Assembly (NCBI GenBank): GCA_910574455.1
Contig: CAJSYZ010000004.1
Span: forward strand, 1,860,001 to 1,924,000
Reading direction: 5' to 3'
From: Trichaptum fuscoviolaceum
Taxonomy: Eukaryota; Basidiomycota; Agaricomycetes; Hymenochaetales; Trichaptaceae
Length of the DNA stretch: 64,000 nt
A program made the translations under genes and the position numbers. Within the stretch, counting starts at the first letter, position 1; every line of letters begins with the position of its first letter. This document shows, in pieces, positions 48,432 to 63,065 of the stretch. Under the pieces are notes generated by a model. It was given only the letters and a program-made list of their open reading frames with translations, was not told the origin of the DNA and did no database searches.

Positions 48432-50271
48432 TTAGGCAGAAGCCAAGATAAGCTCGGCCCATTTCTCCATCCATCCGTTGACCACGGAGGGCTCTACGGC
48501 AAGCTCGTTATAGTCAGCGCTGAGCATAATACGCCCATTCCATTCCGTCGCACGGAAGAATCTGGGATTCAAGAGAGAAAATGTTATCAACATATTTATG
48601 CGAAGGTTCAAAGGTCGGAATGTACTTACGGGCCTGGATCGGTCTTATTGAGCCCGACGAAGAAGTCCTTGATCTCAAGAACGGTAGGCCCCGACTGTGG
48701 ATACTTGGGCTTCAAATAGATGGCACCCCGCCCATCACCTGCATACCATGGTCCGCACCAAGGAGGTGGTGGTGGTGCGGAGAGCATCAGCTCGACTTGC
48801 TGGTTCTCGATCGCGAGAAGCGCAGGCAGCGCGGCCTGTTGAATGTACTCCTGTCTGACTGCTCGCGCGAAGTCGAGCACGGCCGCTTTGATGTCTGCAT
48901 TGAGACTGCCTCCCGCGATGTATTTATCTGCAATGGATACGGGAATCTGGATGGAAGACATTCCCAGACAATAGCCTGGGTAGCCATCGGGGCCACGGTA
49001 CTCCTTTTGTAACCGATTGCGAGAATCGACAAGTCCGTAATAAAAGACCTTGTTAGGCGAGTTCGGGGCGGGCGGATTGTCAATTACAGTAAGGAGACAG
49101 AGTGCCCCATGCGCTGAGAAACAACGATGTGAACGTCGAGCCGTGAAGCATTCGTAGGCTGGGACGTACCAATGTGATTGACTGTCAGTTTTGCGCTTCC
49201 AATGGAGGAGCCAGCGGCCATGACTTTCTTCGATTCCTCGACGGTAAACGTGTGAAACGCGCGCCGATTCCTTGGCTTCTGCTTCGTTGCGTCATAAGGA
49301 GGTTGTACGAGGGATTTGAATGGGTGTGAGATCTGCGTAGAGAACAGTAAGACATTAGTTGAGCGTACTCAAGATAAACGGAAGGTACTTACGGGCCCTC
49401 CCTTTGCCAATCCTTCCATCACTTTCTGGAGAGTTTCAAAGTACTCAGGGCCCTCCCTCGGTTCTGCGGGCAGGGCGGGCTTGATTACCGTTCCTTGTGC
49501 ATCAACCTCCGCAGGTTCGTGTTTCCTGAGGATCTCCGATGCAATCGGAAGGAGGCGATCGGTCTCGGAGCCCCACTTCATGCGAGCTGCCTCTTTGGTA
49601 TCATATGCAGAATCCGAAATGTAGAGGGACAGATGCTCAAGAAGCTTAGTCCCAACCATCTTTAGCCCCGCACCGTCGAAAGGGACGTGCGAAGTGCGCA
49701 GCAGGAGGCCGTACTCGGTGTCGGAGAAATGCAAGACATAGATGAATGTCTGCGGTTCCAGATCCTTAGTCGGAATGATTCCTTGGCCGACTTCATAGCG
49801 AAGTGCGTCAAGGTCCTTGTAACCTTCTTTGAGGATGATGGTTTCGCCAGCCCATGACTCGACAGCGGAGGCGCTGGCCGGCAAGTCGTACGCCAGAAGC
49901 GCTGCAGGCATGGGCGAGCCCTCGCGCGGCTCATGAAGAATTTGGGCAGCAACAGTTGGGATATCCCAGCGTAGAGAAATCCAAGCCTTCTTCAAAAGAT
50001 CAAGGAACTTGGAAGTCTCGAGAGGCTGGGCAATGGTGGTGTAGAGCCCAAGATGCAGATTTTGCTCGCCGTCCTTGAAGAAGTTCCACACGTCTTCGAT
50101 GAGCTCGCCGCCTCCGATTTCCCGCTTCAGGCGCGTAGGGACCGCGTCGTCTTTTCTCCAGACATAGCGAGTGAAGTCAAAACTGTCCATGGTTGCGTGA
50201 TGCAGCGTTCGGGAACAAGAGACAGGCAAGTTGACTGAATCGTGTAGACGTGCTCGCTTATTAGGCTGCAC
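48432..50271 (-). CDS. Stand-alone condensation-like acyltransferase
   Basis: The protein is likely to transfer an acyl group to an alcohol or amine. It carries HVPFDGAG (about 49690), which fits the HxxxDG active-site motif of the condensation/BAHD/alcohol-acyltransferase superfamily. Its N-terminal block (FTRYVWRKDD) and C-terminal block (LSADYNELAVEP) fit fungal stand-alone condensation-like proteins. Four or so exons run from 50271 to 49388, about 49332-49172, about 49108-48629 and about 48567-48432. The start is either 50271 or, more likely, the in-frame ATG at 50190 (MDSFDF). A DFGWG motif of plant BAHD enzymes was not seen. It lies upstream of the A-ACP-KS gene on the same strand and is flanked by repeated DNA on both sides. 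Confidence 0.82.
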
Positions 50272-50575
50272 CGGAGTACATCAGATGTGCATCAAATCAT
50301 CATTCCTAAAATTACAGTGTTCAGCGTCTCTCTCTGGCTTATCGTGATCTTCCACATACATGCAAACCTTCTGACTACGCATGCCAAAGGGTGAGTCTTC
50401 CTCCTGTCAGGAAACGGCTAGCAAAGGATGCTGATGTTGTTGTCTTGCAGAACATTTGAAGAAGCTGATTGAGGAGGTATTTTTGTTACCCGTGGGACTT
50501 CAGAATGGAGAGACATGCCATGATGTTCGAGTTGTTCTTGAAATGGAATCTCGGGCTTCGCAACGTACCGTACTA

Positions 50576-50700
50576 TGTGCACACGGCCGTATTTTTGCAC
50601 CCCGATAGTACGGGTACGGGCCATATAATTGCGGCCTGTAATATAAAAATGCGTGCGCTATGCGGTAGGGGACGGTCATACGCGAAATACGGGTACATTG
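50576..50700 (+). repeat. CCGTA/TACGG-rich element, copy 2
   Basis: Direct-orientation match to 47615-47745, with the same start CACACGGCCGTATTTT and the same order of internal blocks. It differs by small gaps and substitutions. Confidence 0.65.
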
Positions 50701-51094
50701 ACCAACAACAAAAAAATCGCTGAAAGGGTGAGGTCCGGTATCGAAACTCACGCGTTTTATCTTGATCTGAGCCTCCTCCATCTTCTTCATGGGGTTCGCG
50801 TCGCGCACCTCGCGACACGCGTGATGACGCGCACAGTTGTCCCCTCTGTAACGTCGGTCAAGTTCGTTGTTTGCTCGAAAGGCTTATACGCAGATATGTC
50901 CCAGCGTGCGGGGTAGAGGATAGGAGTTGCGTCGTCGACAGAGTCAGGCGTCGAGGTTGACCATCAATTGAGCTTATTCTCCGGAATGAGCTCATCGGCT
51001 GAATTAACCTGGATTAATGGCAACCGTGAATGAGATCAGTGGCCCCCAATTGATAGGTGTAATGAGCCACTAACCTAACAATTATGAGCGGGTG

Positions 51095-51345
51095 CGGCCG
51101 CTCTTCGGGTGGCACGATGTTGGCCTCATCCGACACAAGTCGGGTGGCATGAATAAGGCCTCGTCCGACGCAGGCAAATGGCAGCAGATTATGAGCGTGC
51201 GCACCCGCTTAGTGAGGTCTTGCAAGACTCTTGCGGCATTGTTGCGTCGACATTGTCTTGATGCTCGAAGTCGTCCTTGATGTTGTGGTCGAGGAAGAAG
51301 AGACGCGACGTGACTTGACGCGTGACGTCCGTGTGCCCCTAAAAT
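51095..51345 (+). repeat. Dispersed repeat unit, copy 2
   Basis: Longest copy on the plus strand. It shares GATGTTGGCCTCATCCGACAC and AGAGACGCGACGTGACTTGA with copy 1, and TGGCAGCAGA, GCTTAGTGAGGTC, GTCTTGATGCTCGAAGTCGT and GACTTGACGCGTGACG with the reverse complement of copy 3. Confidence 0.7.
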
Positions 51346-51354
51346 CTTGTGCCC

Positions 51355-51490
51355 CTAAAATAGCCGTTTACGGCTGTATTTTGAACTTCCGAATACGGGT
51401 ATATCCCGTACAGCTCGGGCCGAAGCTTTAGTCATCAAATACTTATACGGTACAAGTACGGCCCTTCCGTGGCCGTACCGGCATACTACT
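51355..51490 (+). repeat. CCGTA/TACGG-rich element, copy 3 (diverged)
   Basis: Another stretch dense in TACGG, CCGTA and CGGCC words, directly following repeat unit copy 2. It includes AGCCGTTTACGGCTGT, a near-perfect hairpin. Similarity to copies 1 and 2 is in word content and less in order. Confidence 0.45.
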
Positions 51491-52493
51491 CCGTAGTTGC
51501 TATTCCGAGTCAGCGGTGAGAGCACAGTGTTCTTGATCTTCCATCTTCCACTTCCCATGAGCTCCGGACAAAGTCCATCTTCAAGACTTCTTGTCTTCTA
51601 AACCTAGAACTTGGCGCGCGATTCAACGAAGTTACCGGGCGGCTTCAAACGCACAAGCACACAGCCAGCAAACATTCAGCTTCTCTTCGAACTCAGGCTC
51701 CTATTCTAGTAGATGATGCTCAGCTTCTTAGCCACTTATTACTCCTTCTGTTGATCCTATCTAAGGAAGACCTTTGATGGTTTTGCTCACAGACAGTCTT
51801 GGCTACCGTCTTCGGCCCCATGACCTATGTTCTTCCGATTTGGAGGGCCGAGATCCAGGCTACAGAGACAGAAATAAGTAATCGATGAACTCGGTTTGCT
51901 ATCAAAACGGACTTGACTGTGGCATTGGGAGAAGTAAGATACCGCGCGCGCACATTACGTTCTGAACGCGCTGGACTCTCACCGGCTATAACACGGATGT
52001 CTTCGAACAAGGTAGCTCATATTCCTTTCGACTACTTTGATAACAACACTTCTCACGTTGAACTTATTAGCTTCTCGATCAGATGATCAGGATCACCATC
52101 CGTTTTATGAAGCACGAACGACTATCACAGTCGTAAACAAGGACATATACTGACCGTAAGGAAAGTGTCCAAGTTCAAGATTCCATGTCAATGTCCATAT
52201 TACTTTTCACACCACATCACGGAGGAAAGAGGGGTCGTGGCAGTGTGCCTAGAGATATGAAGGTCATCGGCGCAACAGGACAGGGTGAATCAAGGGTAGC
52301 GCTTGCTCCGGATACTGACAGAGGATTAGGTCATGCAGAGAATATTTTATATTTTATACCACCCTTGGCGTCAATCGGAACTATATCTTGTCGTGCAAGC
52401 TGTGGTCTACGCTTATCCGTCATTTTCGGCCCTGCCTCAAGGCTTACGACTTGAAGCACGTCAGTTTAGTCGTCTCCGCTTTGCACTGTCACC

Positions 52494-53836
52494 ATGTCAG
52501 ACCCTACTGCCTTTCCGATCTTGAATCCAGACACACCTCTTGCATTTTTGCCGCCTTCCATTGCATTTCAACTGGAGGTTTCTCGTTACATTTACACAGC
52601 TAGTCTTGGAGTGAGTTAGCAAGCTCATTGCATTAACTCTTGCTAATTGCTTTTATTTCAGGCCTTTATCTGGGACCTACTGATTCATTCAGGACAAGAT
52701 TATCAACTGCTCTTCAAGCACAAGGCCTCACTGACAACGCTCACATATTTCTTCTCGAGGTATTTTGCTCCCTCCCCCTTGCACTTAGCTATCTTTAAAA
52801 AAAATACACTTAGAATCGCATCCTTGACATACATAATAACAAGCACTGTCTTTCAAAGTAGGTGACAATTAGCTCTGGATAGTAGATTACGACTTAATTT
52901 ACATCATCCGTTTTAGTTGGTGCTGTCGGGAACTGTCAGTCTCTTCAAGTAGCTCTAGGCTGGTGCTTCGCTGCTGCGGTCCCTTCGACATCATTTCTCT
53001 TCTTTCTTCGTATTCGCGCAGTCTTCGCCGACCAGAAGGCTATCATCGGTGTATTCGGTGTCATTTGGCTGGCCGTGCTTGGCGGCTGTATTACCGTACC
53101 ATTCGCCATCCAAGGAGGTCACATAGGTCCCACTTCGCGCTGTGTCAATACAGCAGTGAAGCCCTTCAGCTCGACGGGTATCATCGTCTCTGCAGCAAAT
53201 GACACCTTAGTTCTCATTGCCATCTCACTGAAGTTCATATTCAGTGCGTCGGTAGATGATAATCTGAAGGCTCGGGTGAAGACCTTCTGGGGCGGACAAA
53301 CACTCCCCCGGCTTTCCAGAACACTCTTACAAAGTGGCCAGAAATATTATCTGTACGTTGCTCTAACTATGTGATCGCTGACACACACTGAATTTATGTA
53401 TAGAATCACTGTCGGCGGCAACATTCTCACCATGGCGATGATCCTCTCCCCGTCTATTCCCCCAGTTTACCGCGCGATGTTCACCATCCCCAACGTAGCG
53501 ATTGAGAATGCGATGGCCTGCAAGGTCTTTCGAGATATCAAGCTGGGCATCATCCAGACGCAGGGCACGTTTTCTACGTTCCAACGCACGACGGGAGGAA
53601 CCCCTGCCATTTTCCATAGATATCGCAACAACCAGCGTTCCGGGCAATCGTCAGATCCGAGCACGAAGTTCTCCAATTTCGCTACCATGCCGAACGACTC
53701 AACCACGATTGGCGTATTGAAGACAGTCGACTCGGTGTCAGATGCGAATGCGATTCCCATGAATATTGTCAAGCTTCAGGATGATCAAGACCACTCGTCT
53801 ATCGGACGCAAGACCAGCGATGACTACCCGGTTTGA
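52494..53836 (+). CDS. Seven-helix-type membrane protein of unknown function
   Basis: The start codon at 52494 has a CACCATG context. Exons join as 52494-52610, 52653-52759, about 52817-52859, then from about 52918 to 53350 and about 53401 to the TGA at 53834-53836. The hydrophobic segments include SLTYIITSTVFQ, ALGWCFAAAVPSTSFLFFL, AIIGVFGVIWLAVLGGCIT, GIIVSAANDTLVLIAISL and ITVGGNILTMAMIL. The C-terminal 120 residues are hydrophilic and rich in Ser, Thr and Asn. It resembles the expanded family of integral membrane proteins of mushrooms with GPCR-like topology, but I cannot name the family surely. No link with biosynthesis is evident. Confidence 0.75.
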
Positions 53837-54286
53837 TCCTGTATAGTGTGGATATGTCACATATTTTGAAGCAGGTGTCTGCGTATCTTCATCGCCTATC
53901 TTTCTCCTGGTATCTCTTGGGACTGTTGTACTTGATTATTGTTTGTGTTCCTCGGACTGAGCTTCTCATTCCATGTTATGTATGTACTTATCTGGAACAT
54001 GTAGTTCAGTGATAAAAACAACATTGCCATATATTTGTACTTGAGCGCACGGTAATCAAGCTGTGAAAACCTGGTTACATGAGACAATGACACTTTGCCA
54101 TGCCTGAAGACGATTGAAAGCGGCTCATGTTGTGTGCGAGATTTGAGCACAAAGTCTCATATAACCATTGAAGACTGCTCACGAATTTCCGAGAACGCAA
54201 ACTCGAGGGGCGTAGAATATGGGGAGCACTATACATGTTTGTGGATTTAAATTTATTAATTGAGAAAAAATAATGTTACTGGTATG
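53837..54286. other. Convergent intergenic region
   Basis: 3' flank shared by the membrane protein gene (+) and the halogenase gene (-). No gene was seen. Confidence 0.4.
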
Positions 54287-56349
<2,063 letters not shown>

Positions 56350-57793
56350 AGTATTTCAGTCGCTTGAAGGGTGAAAGCTAGCCTACGCGTTGGAGTCTGG
56401 CGGATACGGTTTGCGGTGCGAGTGTTTGTGAATGAGCAGGAAACTGGGGAAAGATAGCTGAAACCTATCGCCACGACCAGCATTTCTGATCATCAGAGTT
56501 ATTTTCATCTTCGCTGAAGTCGCTACGATGAGCTGCACAAGTCCAAAATATGAGATCGGATCAAGCCTCAAGGTGCGAGCAGCAAGGAACCTCTCGATGC
56601 CTGCGAAAGCGAAAAAAAATTGATGGATCGTCTGATCTGTCCTCCAATGCGTTTCGAAGTTTGGCGTTTAAGCGAGTTGGGATTCCATTGATTGATCAAA
56701 AGAATGGATATGGATAACTCGAGTGAATGTTCCCCATGAAAGAATAAAGCAAGTGAAGGGCTTCTTCTAAGTTTTTCTCACCCCTTGATTATCCTAATAG
56801 TAGTAAACAAACATGGTGATATTGCAGTCTCTGGGGTCCTTGAATGTGCTCAAGTTGTGTTTGTGATTGCTCTCGGTCTCAAGCCGATTACAAGTGCTAT
56901 ATATGGTTAGCTGCCGCCCAGCGTGACATGACATCGGTAAGCTGGTGTCACAAATGGAATTGGTATATGCAGCCATTGTCACGGTAGCTCATCTTCTGAC
57001 TCGGACACAACGATATCATAAGAGATCAAAGGACTTCCTTCACAAGACCTACTCTGGGGCAACATTATCTGCTACATGTATTCTCACTTATCCACCTATT
57101 TCTCCTGTTGACACTGAGAGCACCGCGTGGACAGGTCGAGTTTACGACACTCAGTCGTGCCTTATGGAGAATCAGACAAGGCAGCGGCGCGATGTGTATT
57201 TATTTACAGAAAGTATGTGCGCTCGTGTCTCATGTCCGCGGGCGCAGTATGTAGTACGGTCTGACCGGCGTACCCTTTCCACTAGCCACGGTCTAATCCA
57301 CGACTTGAACGACATCAAACTTCACGCAACAACCCGAAGATAAACGTCTCTTCGGTGCCATTTCATATGTAGGATCGATGACACAGCCTTGGCCGTGCTT
57401 CTTGGATCACAGTATGTATGTATGTGGGTCGAAAGAAGTTGCTCGGAGACAGACATATTAAGTCAACAAATTGCAGTGGCATGAACGTACCAATGCTTGG
57501 GGCGAGCTTCCTTTGGCAGGGCATCACTTGCTCGCCGGCTTCTCAGGGAATTCAGCAACATCAGAATCTGCAGAAGATGGACGGACTTCGCGGGCGCATC
57601 AATTGTCCCCACATGATCCTGTAGTCCTCGAAGACCGGCATCCAAGTTACCGAACCGTAACCAAGTCTCAGGAGTGAGGTTTTGTATTATCCGACTACCA
57701 GCGTCCCCACTGTGCTAGACTTGTCAGTCTGCAAAGACTCTTCAGCCCCAGCGTGGTGCATACTCCGTACATTGCGAATAAATCATTGCACTT
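56350..57793. other. Divergent intergenic region between halogenase and AKR
   Basis: Likely carries promoters for both genes. Frames such as 56945-57343 (+) and 57418-57624 (+) show no recognised motif. No clear TATA box or repeated operator-like site was found by eye. Confidence 0.4.
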
Positions 57794-59730
57794 ATGTCGT
57801 CAACGCCGAAAAAAAAAGTTCCATATGGTGAGCATTCAACTCAACACCATTCTTTACCTCACAGAAAACTTAACACTCATATTAGTCCGGCTCGGGAACT
57901 CTGGGTTGAAGATATCTAGACTTGTCATGGGGACAATGCAATATGGCAGCAAGGAGTGGCAGCCGTGGATCCTGGGTGAGGATGAGGCCGTCGCGCATAT
58001 CAAAGCGGCGTACGTGGTCGGACGTCCTTTCATTTGAGTTTCTTTCCACTTACCTTGCTGTCAAACTTGCGTAGATATGACTTGGGCATTCAGACATTTG
58101 ACACCGCCGATGTATGTAGTCTGACGAAACGGCCCTTCTGATTGAAAACAAAGTCTGATTCACGGTTTCGTACTAGGTTTACTCCAATGGCCACTCCGAG
58201 ATTATCCTCGGAAATGCAATCCGGAAATTAAACCTGCCTCGGGAGGAGATTGTGGTCATGACGAAGGTTTGGGATTCTACGTTCTACTGCGGTTCTTGCT
58301 CCTGACATTGGGTTAATGGATACAAACCGGTAGCTGAGGCAAGTCGTGGCCAAAGAGCCTGGCACGTGGTTCGTCGAGGCCGGCAAGAACCCAGACGACT
58401 TCGGGTATGTTAATCAGGGAGGCCTGAGCCGTAAGGTGAGGCTTGTCACAGTGCGCTGAAGCCTAGCCATGGACTTACGGGTGGAATCGTGAAGCATATT
58501 TTTGCAGCGGTCAGGGCGAGCCTGGAGAGACTGGGCCTCGAGTATATTGACGTCTTGCAATGTGCGTTCTCGTGATAGCTACCGTCTTTAACTGGCCGGT
58601 TCGCTGAGGATTAACTTGCAATACTAGGCCATCGAGCTGACCCGGAGACTCCCATAGAAGAGACTGTGAGTCGTTCGCGTCTAGTTGTTTATTTGAGCTC
58701 GCATTCACGATGCTTGCTTGACGACAGATGAAAGCCCTGCACGATGTTGTGCAAGCTGGGCTTGTGCGCTACATCGGCATGGGCTCGTGTTGGGCCTACC
58801 AATGTAAGTCCGTCTCATATACTTTTTATGCGTTTCATGGAGATTAATTCTACTACCGTCGACGTCTACCGCAGTTCATGCAATGCAAAGTGCGTTCTAG
58901 TCGATCAAACGTCGCGCTGAAACAAGGATTAATTTCCACAGATTATGCCATCACGCACAACCTCACGCCTTTCATCTCGATGCAAAATCAGTACAGCCTG
59001 CTGTACCGGGAAGACGAGCGAGAGATGTATCCCACGTTGAAGGTAGGGCTTTAGTTTCATCCGTCCGGAGCAGCAGCTCACTGAATGTTTACTCTGTGCG
59101 TATGCAGATGTTTGGAGTTGGATCTCTTCCTTGGTCTCCCCTGGCTCGCGGTCTGCTTTCTCGACCGGCATCCGAAACTGCCGCCAGCGCCCGCGCTGAA
59201 AGCGATAGGTGCGCATGTTGTGTTTTAGTTCTGGATTTACTTTGGTTTTAAATACAGTTTTTAAAGGTTTCATCGGTTTTATAAGATGGGTCCACAGGAG
59301 GACAAGGAGGTAATTGGAAGGTCAGAACCAGGATCTACTATCCCTATTTTCCATGCAGCTGTATTCTCATGCCAAATTCTGCTTTTTCTGATTTCCAGAG
59401 TCGAGAGCCTTGCTAAAGATAAGGGGGTCAGCATGGCGCAGCTCAGCGTAGCCTGGCTGCTTCACAAGCAAGGTACGTAATGGCTGCTGATGTCTTGCGC
59501 ATACTGCATGCCTAACTCTCACATTTTTTGCAGGAGTCACGGCACCCGTCCTTGGCTTCACATCGACTGAGCAGCTGGAGGAGTTAGTTGGTAAGGACAT
59601 GTGACTTCTTCGCTCAAGGGGCTCTTGCATTGACACACTCTCAGGGGCATTAGATGTGCGTCTCACCGATGCAGACATTCAATATTTGGAGGAACGATAT
59701 CAGTCCAGACCTGTTATGGGCTACAAGTGA
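57794..59730 (+). CDS. Aldo-keto reductase
   Basis: An NADPH-dependent reductase of an aldehyde or ketone. Exon 1 (57794-57827) encodes a short Lys-rich leader and joins exon 2 (from 57886) to give VRLGNSGLKISRLVMGTMQYG. All four catalytic positions can be seen: Asp and Tyr in FDTADVYSNG, Lys in EIVVMTK and His in VLQCHRAD. Further family blocks are IEETMKALHDVV, GLVRYIGM, NQYSLLYREDE, WSPLARGLL and PVLGFTSTEQL, which binds the cofactor phosphate side. The protein ends at the TGA at 59728-59730. There are about ten introns, several flanking exons of less than 60 bp. It resembles the versiconal-hemiacetal-reductase-like group. It lies between halogenase and exporter. Confidence 0.88.
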
Positions 59731-60962
59731 TTAAGATGCGGTGCTGAGCGCCGGACTACGGAGCTGCGCCTCTTTGCACTTCCATTTGTTCCGCGGGTTT
59801 GGCACACTGCACGATATTGCACACCGATTTCCTACAGTACGAGTCTGCGCCCACAACTTGAAAGCACTGGTATGTGTGACCCTGGATCACGCTTAAAACA
59901 GAACGGCCCGAGACAAGGGATGCGCTGGGGTGCAATTGAATCGAGATTATTTACAAAATTAGGTTATTGGCGAGAGAGACCGTAGCCTTGAGGTTGGCGC
60001 GCGTTCATTGACTAGTTTAAGAAAGAAGTCGAGATTGACAGTTTATTATAAGTTACTGGACGAATTCTCACGACGTTTGACAAGCGGGGGCACGGGCTGT
60101 CACGCGTCAAGTCGCGTCGCGTCTCTTAACCATCAACCACGACAACAAGGACGACTTCGAGCCTCAAGACAGTGTCGGACCTCGCTAAGTGGCTGCACCC
60201 GCTCATTACTATATTTCTGCTGCCACTTCAACTTGTGTTTCTAAGAGCGATTTGCAGACCGCAGGAACGAGGCGGAATCAGTGATCATCAGACTGGGATT
60301 CTCTCGCTGGATTCTGGGATTCGGTTATATAGAGGCGACGAAGGCTGTTCGTCCCAAGGAACTGTTTGCTTATCAGTTCGCAGACCAACCTAACTCTCGG
60401 CTCCTCGAGGAACACATACAAAGACCGAGGAGAAGATCATCTGAATGAGCGAAGTTCTTTGACCGAGGTTTTTCTCACGCTCATTTCAATGTCCTCAGGT
60501 TACCTGGACTCTGGTTCTTTTCCGCACCAATATCAACAAGTCACTTCCCGTGGTTTGTTCGACCTTTGAAGTATGCATACTTATAGGAGCGTTGCTGCAT
60601 GCTATCTTGTCTTCCATTTCGTCTCTTACGTATGCTCAGCAAGGCGTGTTTGCTTCTCGTTCCAGCACCAAGACAATCCGAGTAGCATCTCGAAGTATCA
60701 CCGCCGCCTTGATAGAAGCTGATGGTCTGCAGTATTAATGGCTTTGCAGGCGGCAGCAGCTCATCTGTTGCCGCATTTTCCAAATCAAGATCGATGAGAT
60801 CCCTAAACTGGCTGCTGTGTTCTTTCCGTGGACCTCGCAAAGGGTACTTTCCACCATTTTCTGTTGAGCGCCTGCCACCCTCACATATCTCCGTAGCTCG
60901 TAACAGGGTTCACATTGCTCTTGTCCAACGTTCTCTTCGTCCCCCACCCTTGTCGTCTTGCC
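59731..60962. other. Intergenic region with inverted repeat copy
   Basis: Holds the inverted copy 3 of the dispersed repeat unit (60070-60235) and the upstream region of the MFS gene. Frames such as 60541-60840 (-) and 60722-60985 (+) are unrecognised. Confidence 0.45.
60070..60235 (-). repeat. Dispersed repeat unit, copy 3 (inverted)
   Basis: Reverse complement matches copy 2 at 51095-51345 over about 165 bp, including CTCGAAGTCGTCCTTG, AGAGACGCGACGCGACTTGA, GACTTGACGCGTGACA and TGGCAGCAGA. It lies in opposite orientation to copies 1 and 2. Confidence 0.7.
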
Positions 60963-63065
60963 ATGTCCACCTCTTCCAATCTTGACCTCGCGGGCCTCAG
61001 CGAGAAACAAGGCCAGGGAGTTGTAGGGAAGGAGGTTGAAGAGGAGCGCAATGTCCTTGCTGAGCAGTCTGAACTGCGGAAGAAAATACTCCTAATTATC
61101 TTTTGCTTTGCTCAATTCCTCGACACTTTCAACAACTCCGCCCTCTTTGCGGCCATTCCACCCATCTCTGCGGCCATTGGGATCTCAAATGCGGACTCCG
61201 TGTGGCTCATCAGCGCTTACCAACTGACATTCGCTGCTTTCCTGCTCGTCGTGAGTGTGGACTAGCGTCTTCTTATGTGGCTATAAACCAAAGTTTTTCT
61301 TCAGTGCGGAAGGCTTAGTGACCTCTACAACCCGAGTGAGATTCTTAAGTAAGAGTTGGGACGAAGATGACTGACTTTGAGGAAAGAGTATGTTTTCATT
61401 ATCGGAGCTGCGGGCATGGGTTTCTTAGCTCTCGGTGCTGGCTTCGTGCGCCACCAAGTCGCACTTATCATCTTACGTGCACTCATGGGCATAGGTAGGT
61501 GCCCTCTATTCATTTCCCATCAGAGATTGACATTCGACGATAGGCGCGGCTTTGACAATCCCCTCTGCCCTGCATATGATCGTCCACCTTTTCCCCGACC
61601 CGGCCGTGCAAGCCAACGCAATGGCTGCATTCGCTGGCTCTGGGGCAATAGGTAACGGTAAGCCATTCATTCTAGCCTGTCAACTTTAATAGTGTTCTAT
61701 CTGCGAATGTTTACACAAAGCTTTATTTTTTAGTTATTGGTCTAGTCATTGGCGCTTTGCTCGTCACTCTCGCGTCTTGGCCCTGGGTGTTTTATTTCAT
61801 AGCAATAGTAGGCGTTCTGATTGCAGCCTCTATCTTAATCCTTGTCCCATCGCAAGGATCACGAAATATCCCAATTGGCGAGAAGGCAACCCGCTTCAAA
61901 CGCCTTGATCTCCCTGGTGTCGGCTTATTAACAGGTATGAACAGGAAGCTTTACTTGTAAAATCATTGGCTCATAAATCACTTCGTATAAACTAGTGTCC
62001 TTGGTTCTGTTCATATTTGCTGTTACATCTGGCTCTATCAACGGCTGGGGCTCAGCACGTGTGATCGCGCCGCTTGTAATTTCTGTGGTACTTGCGGTGG
62101 CCTTTTTCGTAATCGAGGCAAGCCTTCCAGAGGATTACGCTGCTCTGTACGTCAACTCTTGAAAACTAAAGTCGCTCATTCACTGAGATCAAACTTTTTG
62201 TTTTTTCACTCCAGGCCTCCGAGAATGTGGTTCTATGAAAACTTTAGCATCTTGATAGCGACGGCTCTTCTTCCGTTCATGTGGTGGGGCGCTGTCCAGC
62301 TTCTCTTCTCATGGCTTTGGCAAGAAGTGTACGGGTGGTCCGCGTTGAAAACGGCTGTACATTTGTGAGCACGTATTATGCTTCGAAACTACACAAAGCG
62401 CTGAAATTTATGACAGTCTGCCGATTGGCCTGTTTTCTTTCCCATTCATGGCTGCCTCTGGATTCCTCCAGCAAACAATCCCTTTGAAGTATGTCATTCT
62501 CATCGGGGAGGTCATGGCCTTGATTGGCACTGTCCTACTTCCCTTCGCAAACTCCGAAGACAGGTATTGGCGCTTCGCTTTCCCGGGATTCTGCCTTGGA
62601 ACCGCAGGGGTGACCATCACGTTCGCAACAGTAAAGTCAGTATATATCTCTATTCAGTGATCCTCGCGAACTAACCCGACTGTGTGTAGCATTGCGGTCT
62701 TCGCATCCACACCACCCAAAGTTGCAGGGATGGTGGGCGCAATTTTCAGCTGCGCGTTGCAGGTCGGGTGTGCCGCGGGTGCGGCGATCATCACGTCCAT
62801 CCAGACGAGCGTGCAGCAGAACCATGGCGGCCCGAACGGTTTCACGGGGCGCGCTGCGGGCTTCTGGTTCCTGTTTGCCGTCGTGTGCACGCTGACGCTC
62901 AGCGTGCTCGGCTTCATGCGGAATACGCTCCCGCCAGTCAAGAAGAACAAGGGTGGCGATGCAGAGGGTGCGGCGTTGTCATCTCCGGATGTGGGCAGCC
63001 CGGACTTGCAGAAGACGCCGAATTCGACAGTGGCGACGACGCTTAGCCCAGAGTTGTCGCGGTAG
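60963..63065 (+). CDS. MFS drug/metabolite exporter, DHA2 (14-helix) type
   Basis: A proton-driven efflux pump that probably exports the cluster product. The start at 60963 gives a 45-residue acidic cytosolic leader, then membrane helices beginning with ILLIIFCFAQFLDTFNNSALF. The loop 2-3 motif reads SGRLSDLY across an intron near 61310. The antiporter helix 5 motif region reads VIGLVIGALLV (about 61735). Helices follow in WVFYFIAIVGVLIAASIL, VSLVLFIFAVTSGS, APLVISVVLAVAFFVIEA and on to GFWFLFAVVCTLTLSVLGF. The tail is hydrophilic with many Ser, Pro and Thr residues, ending at the TAG at 63063-63065. About ten introns. The length and helix count fit 14-helix aminotriazole-resistance-like transporters. 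No break was seen. Confidence 0.88.

Larger units (their letters stand above)
50272..52493. other. Intergenic region with right copies of the compound repeat
   Basis: Carries CCGTA-rich elements at 50576-50700 and 51355-51490 and the long repeat unit at 51095-51345. The remaining frames (for example 50469-50723 and 51825-52010) are unrecognised. The last few hundred bases precede the membrane protein at 52494. Confidence 0.5.

Noticed and set aside
48255..48719. A 154-aa plus-strand frame
   Set aside because: It lies opposite the terminal exons of the acyltransferase, whose motifs and splice sites are clear on the minus strand.
47615..51490. Reading the spaced CCGTA elements as a CRISPR array
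   Set aside because: Copies are about 130 bp, diverged and kilobases apart, and the surrounding DNA is fungal.
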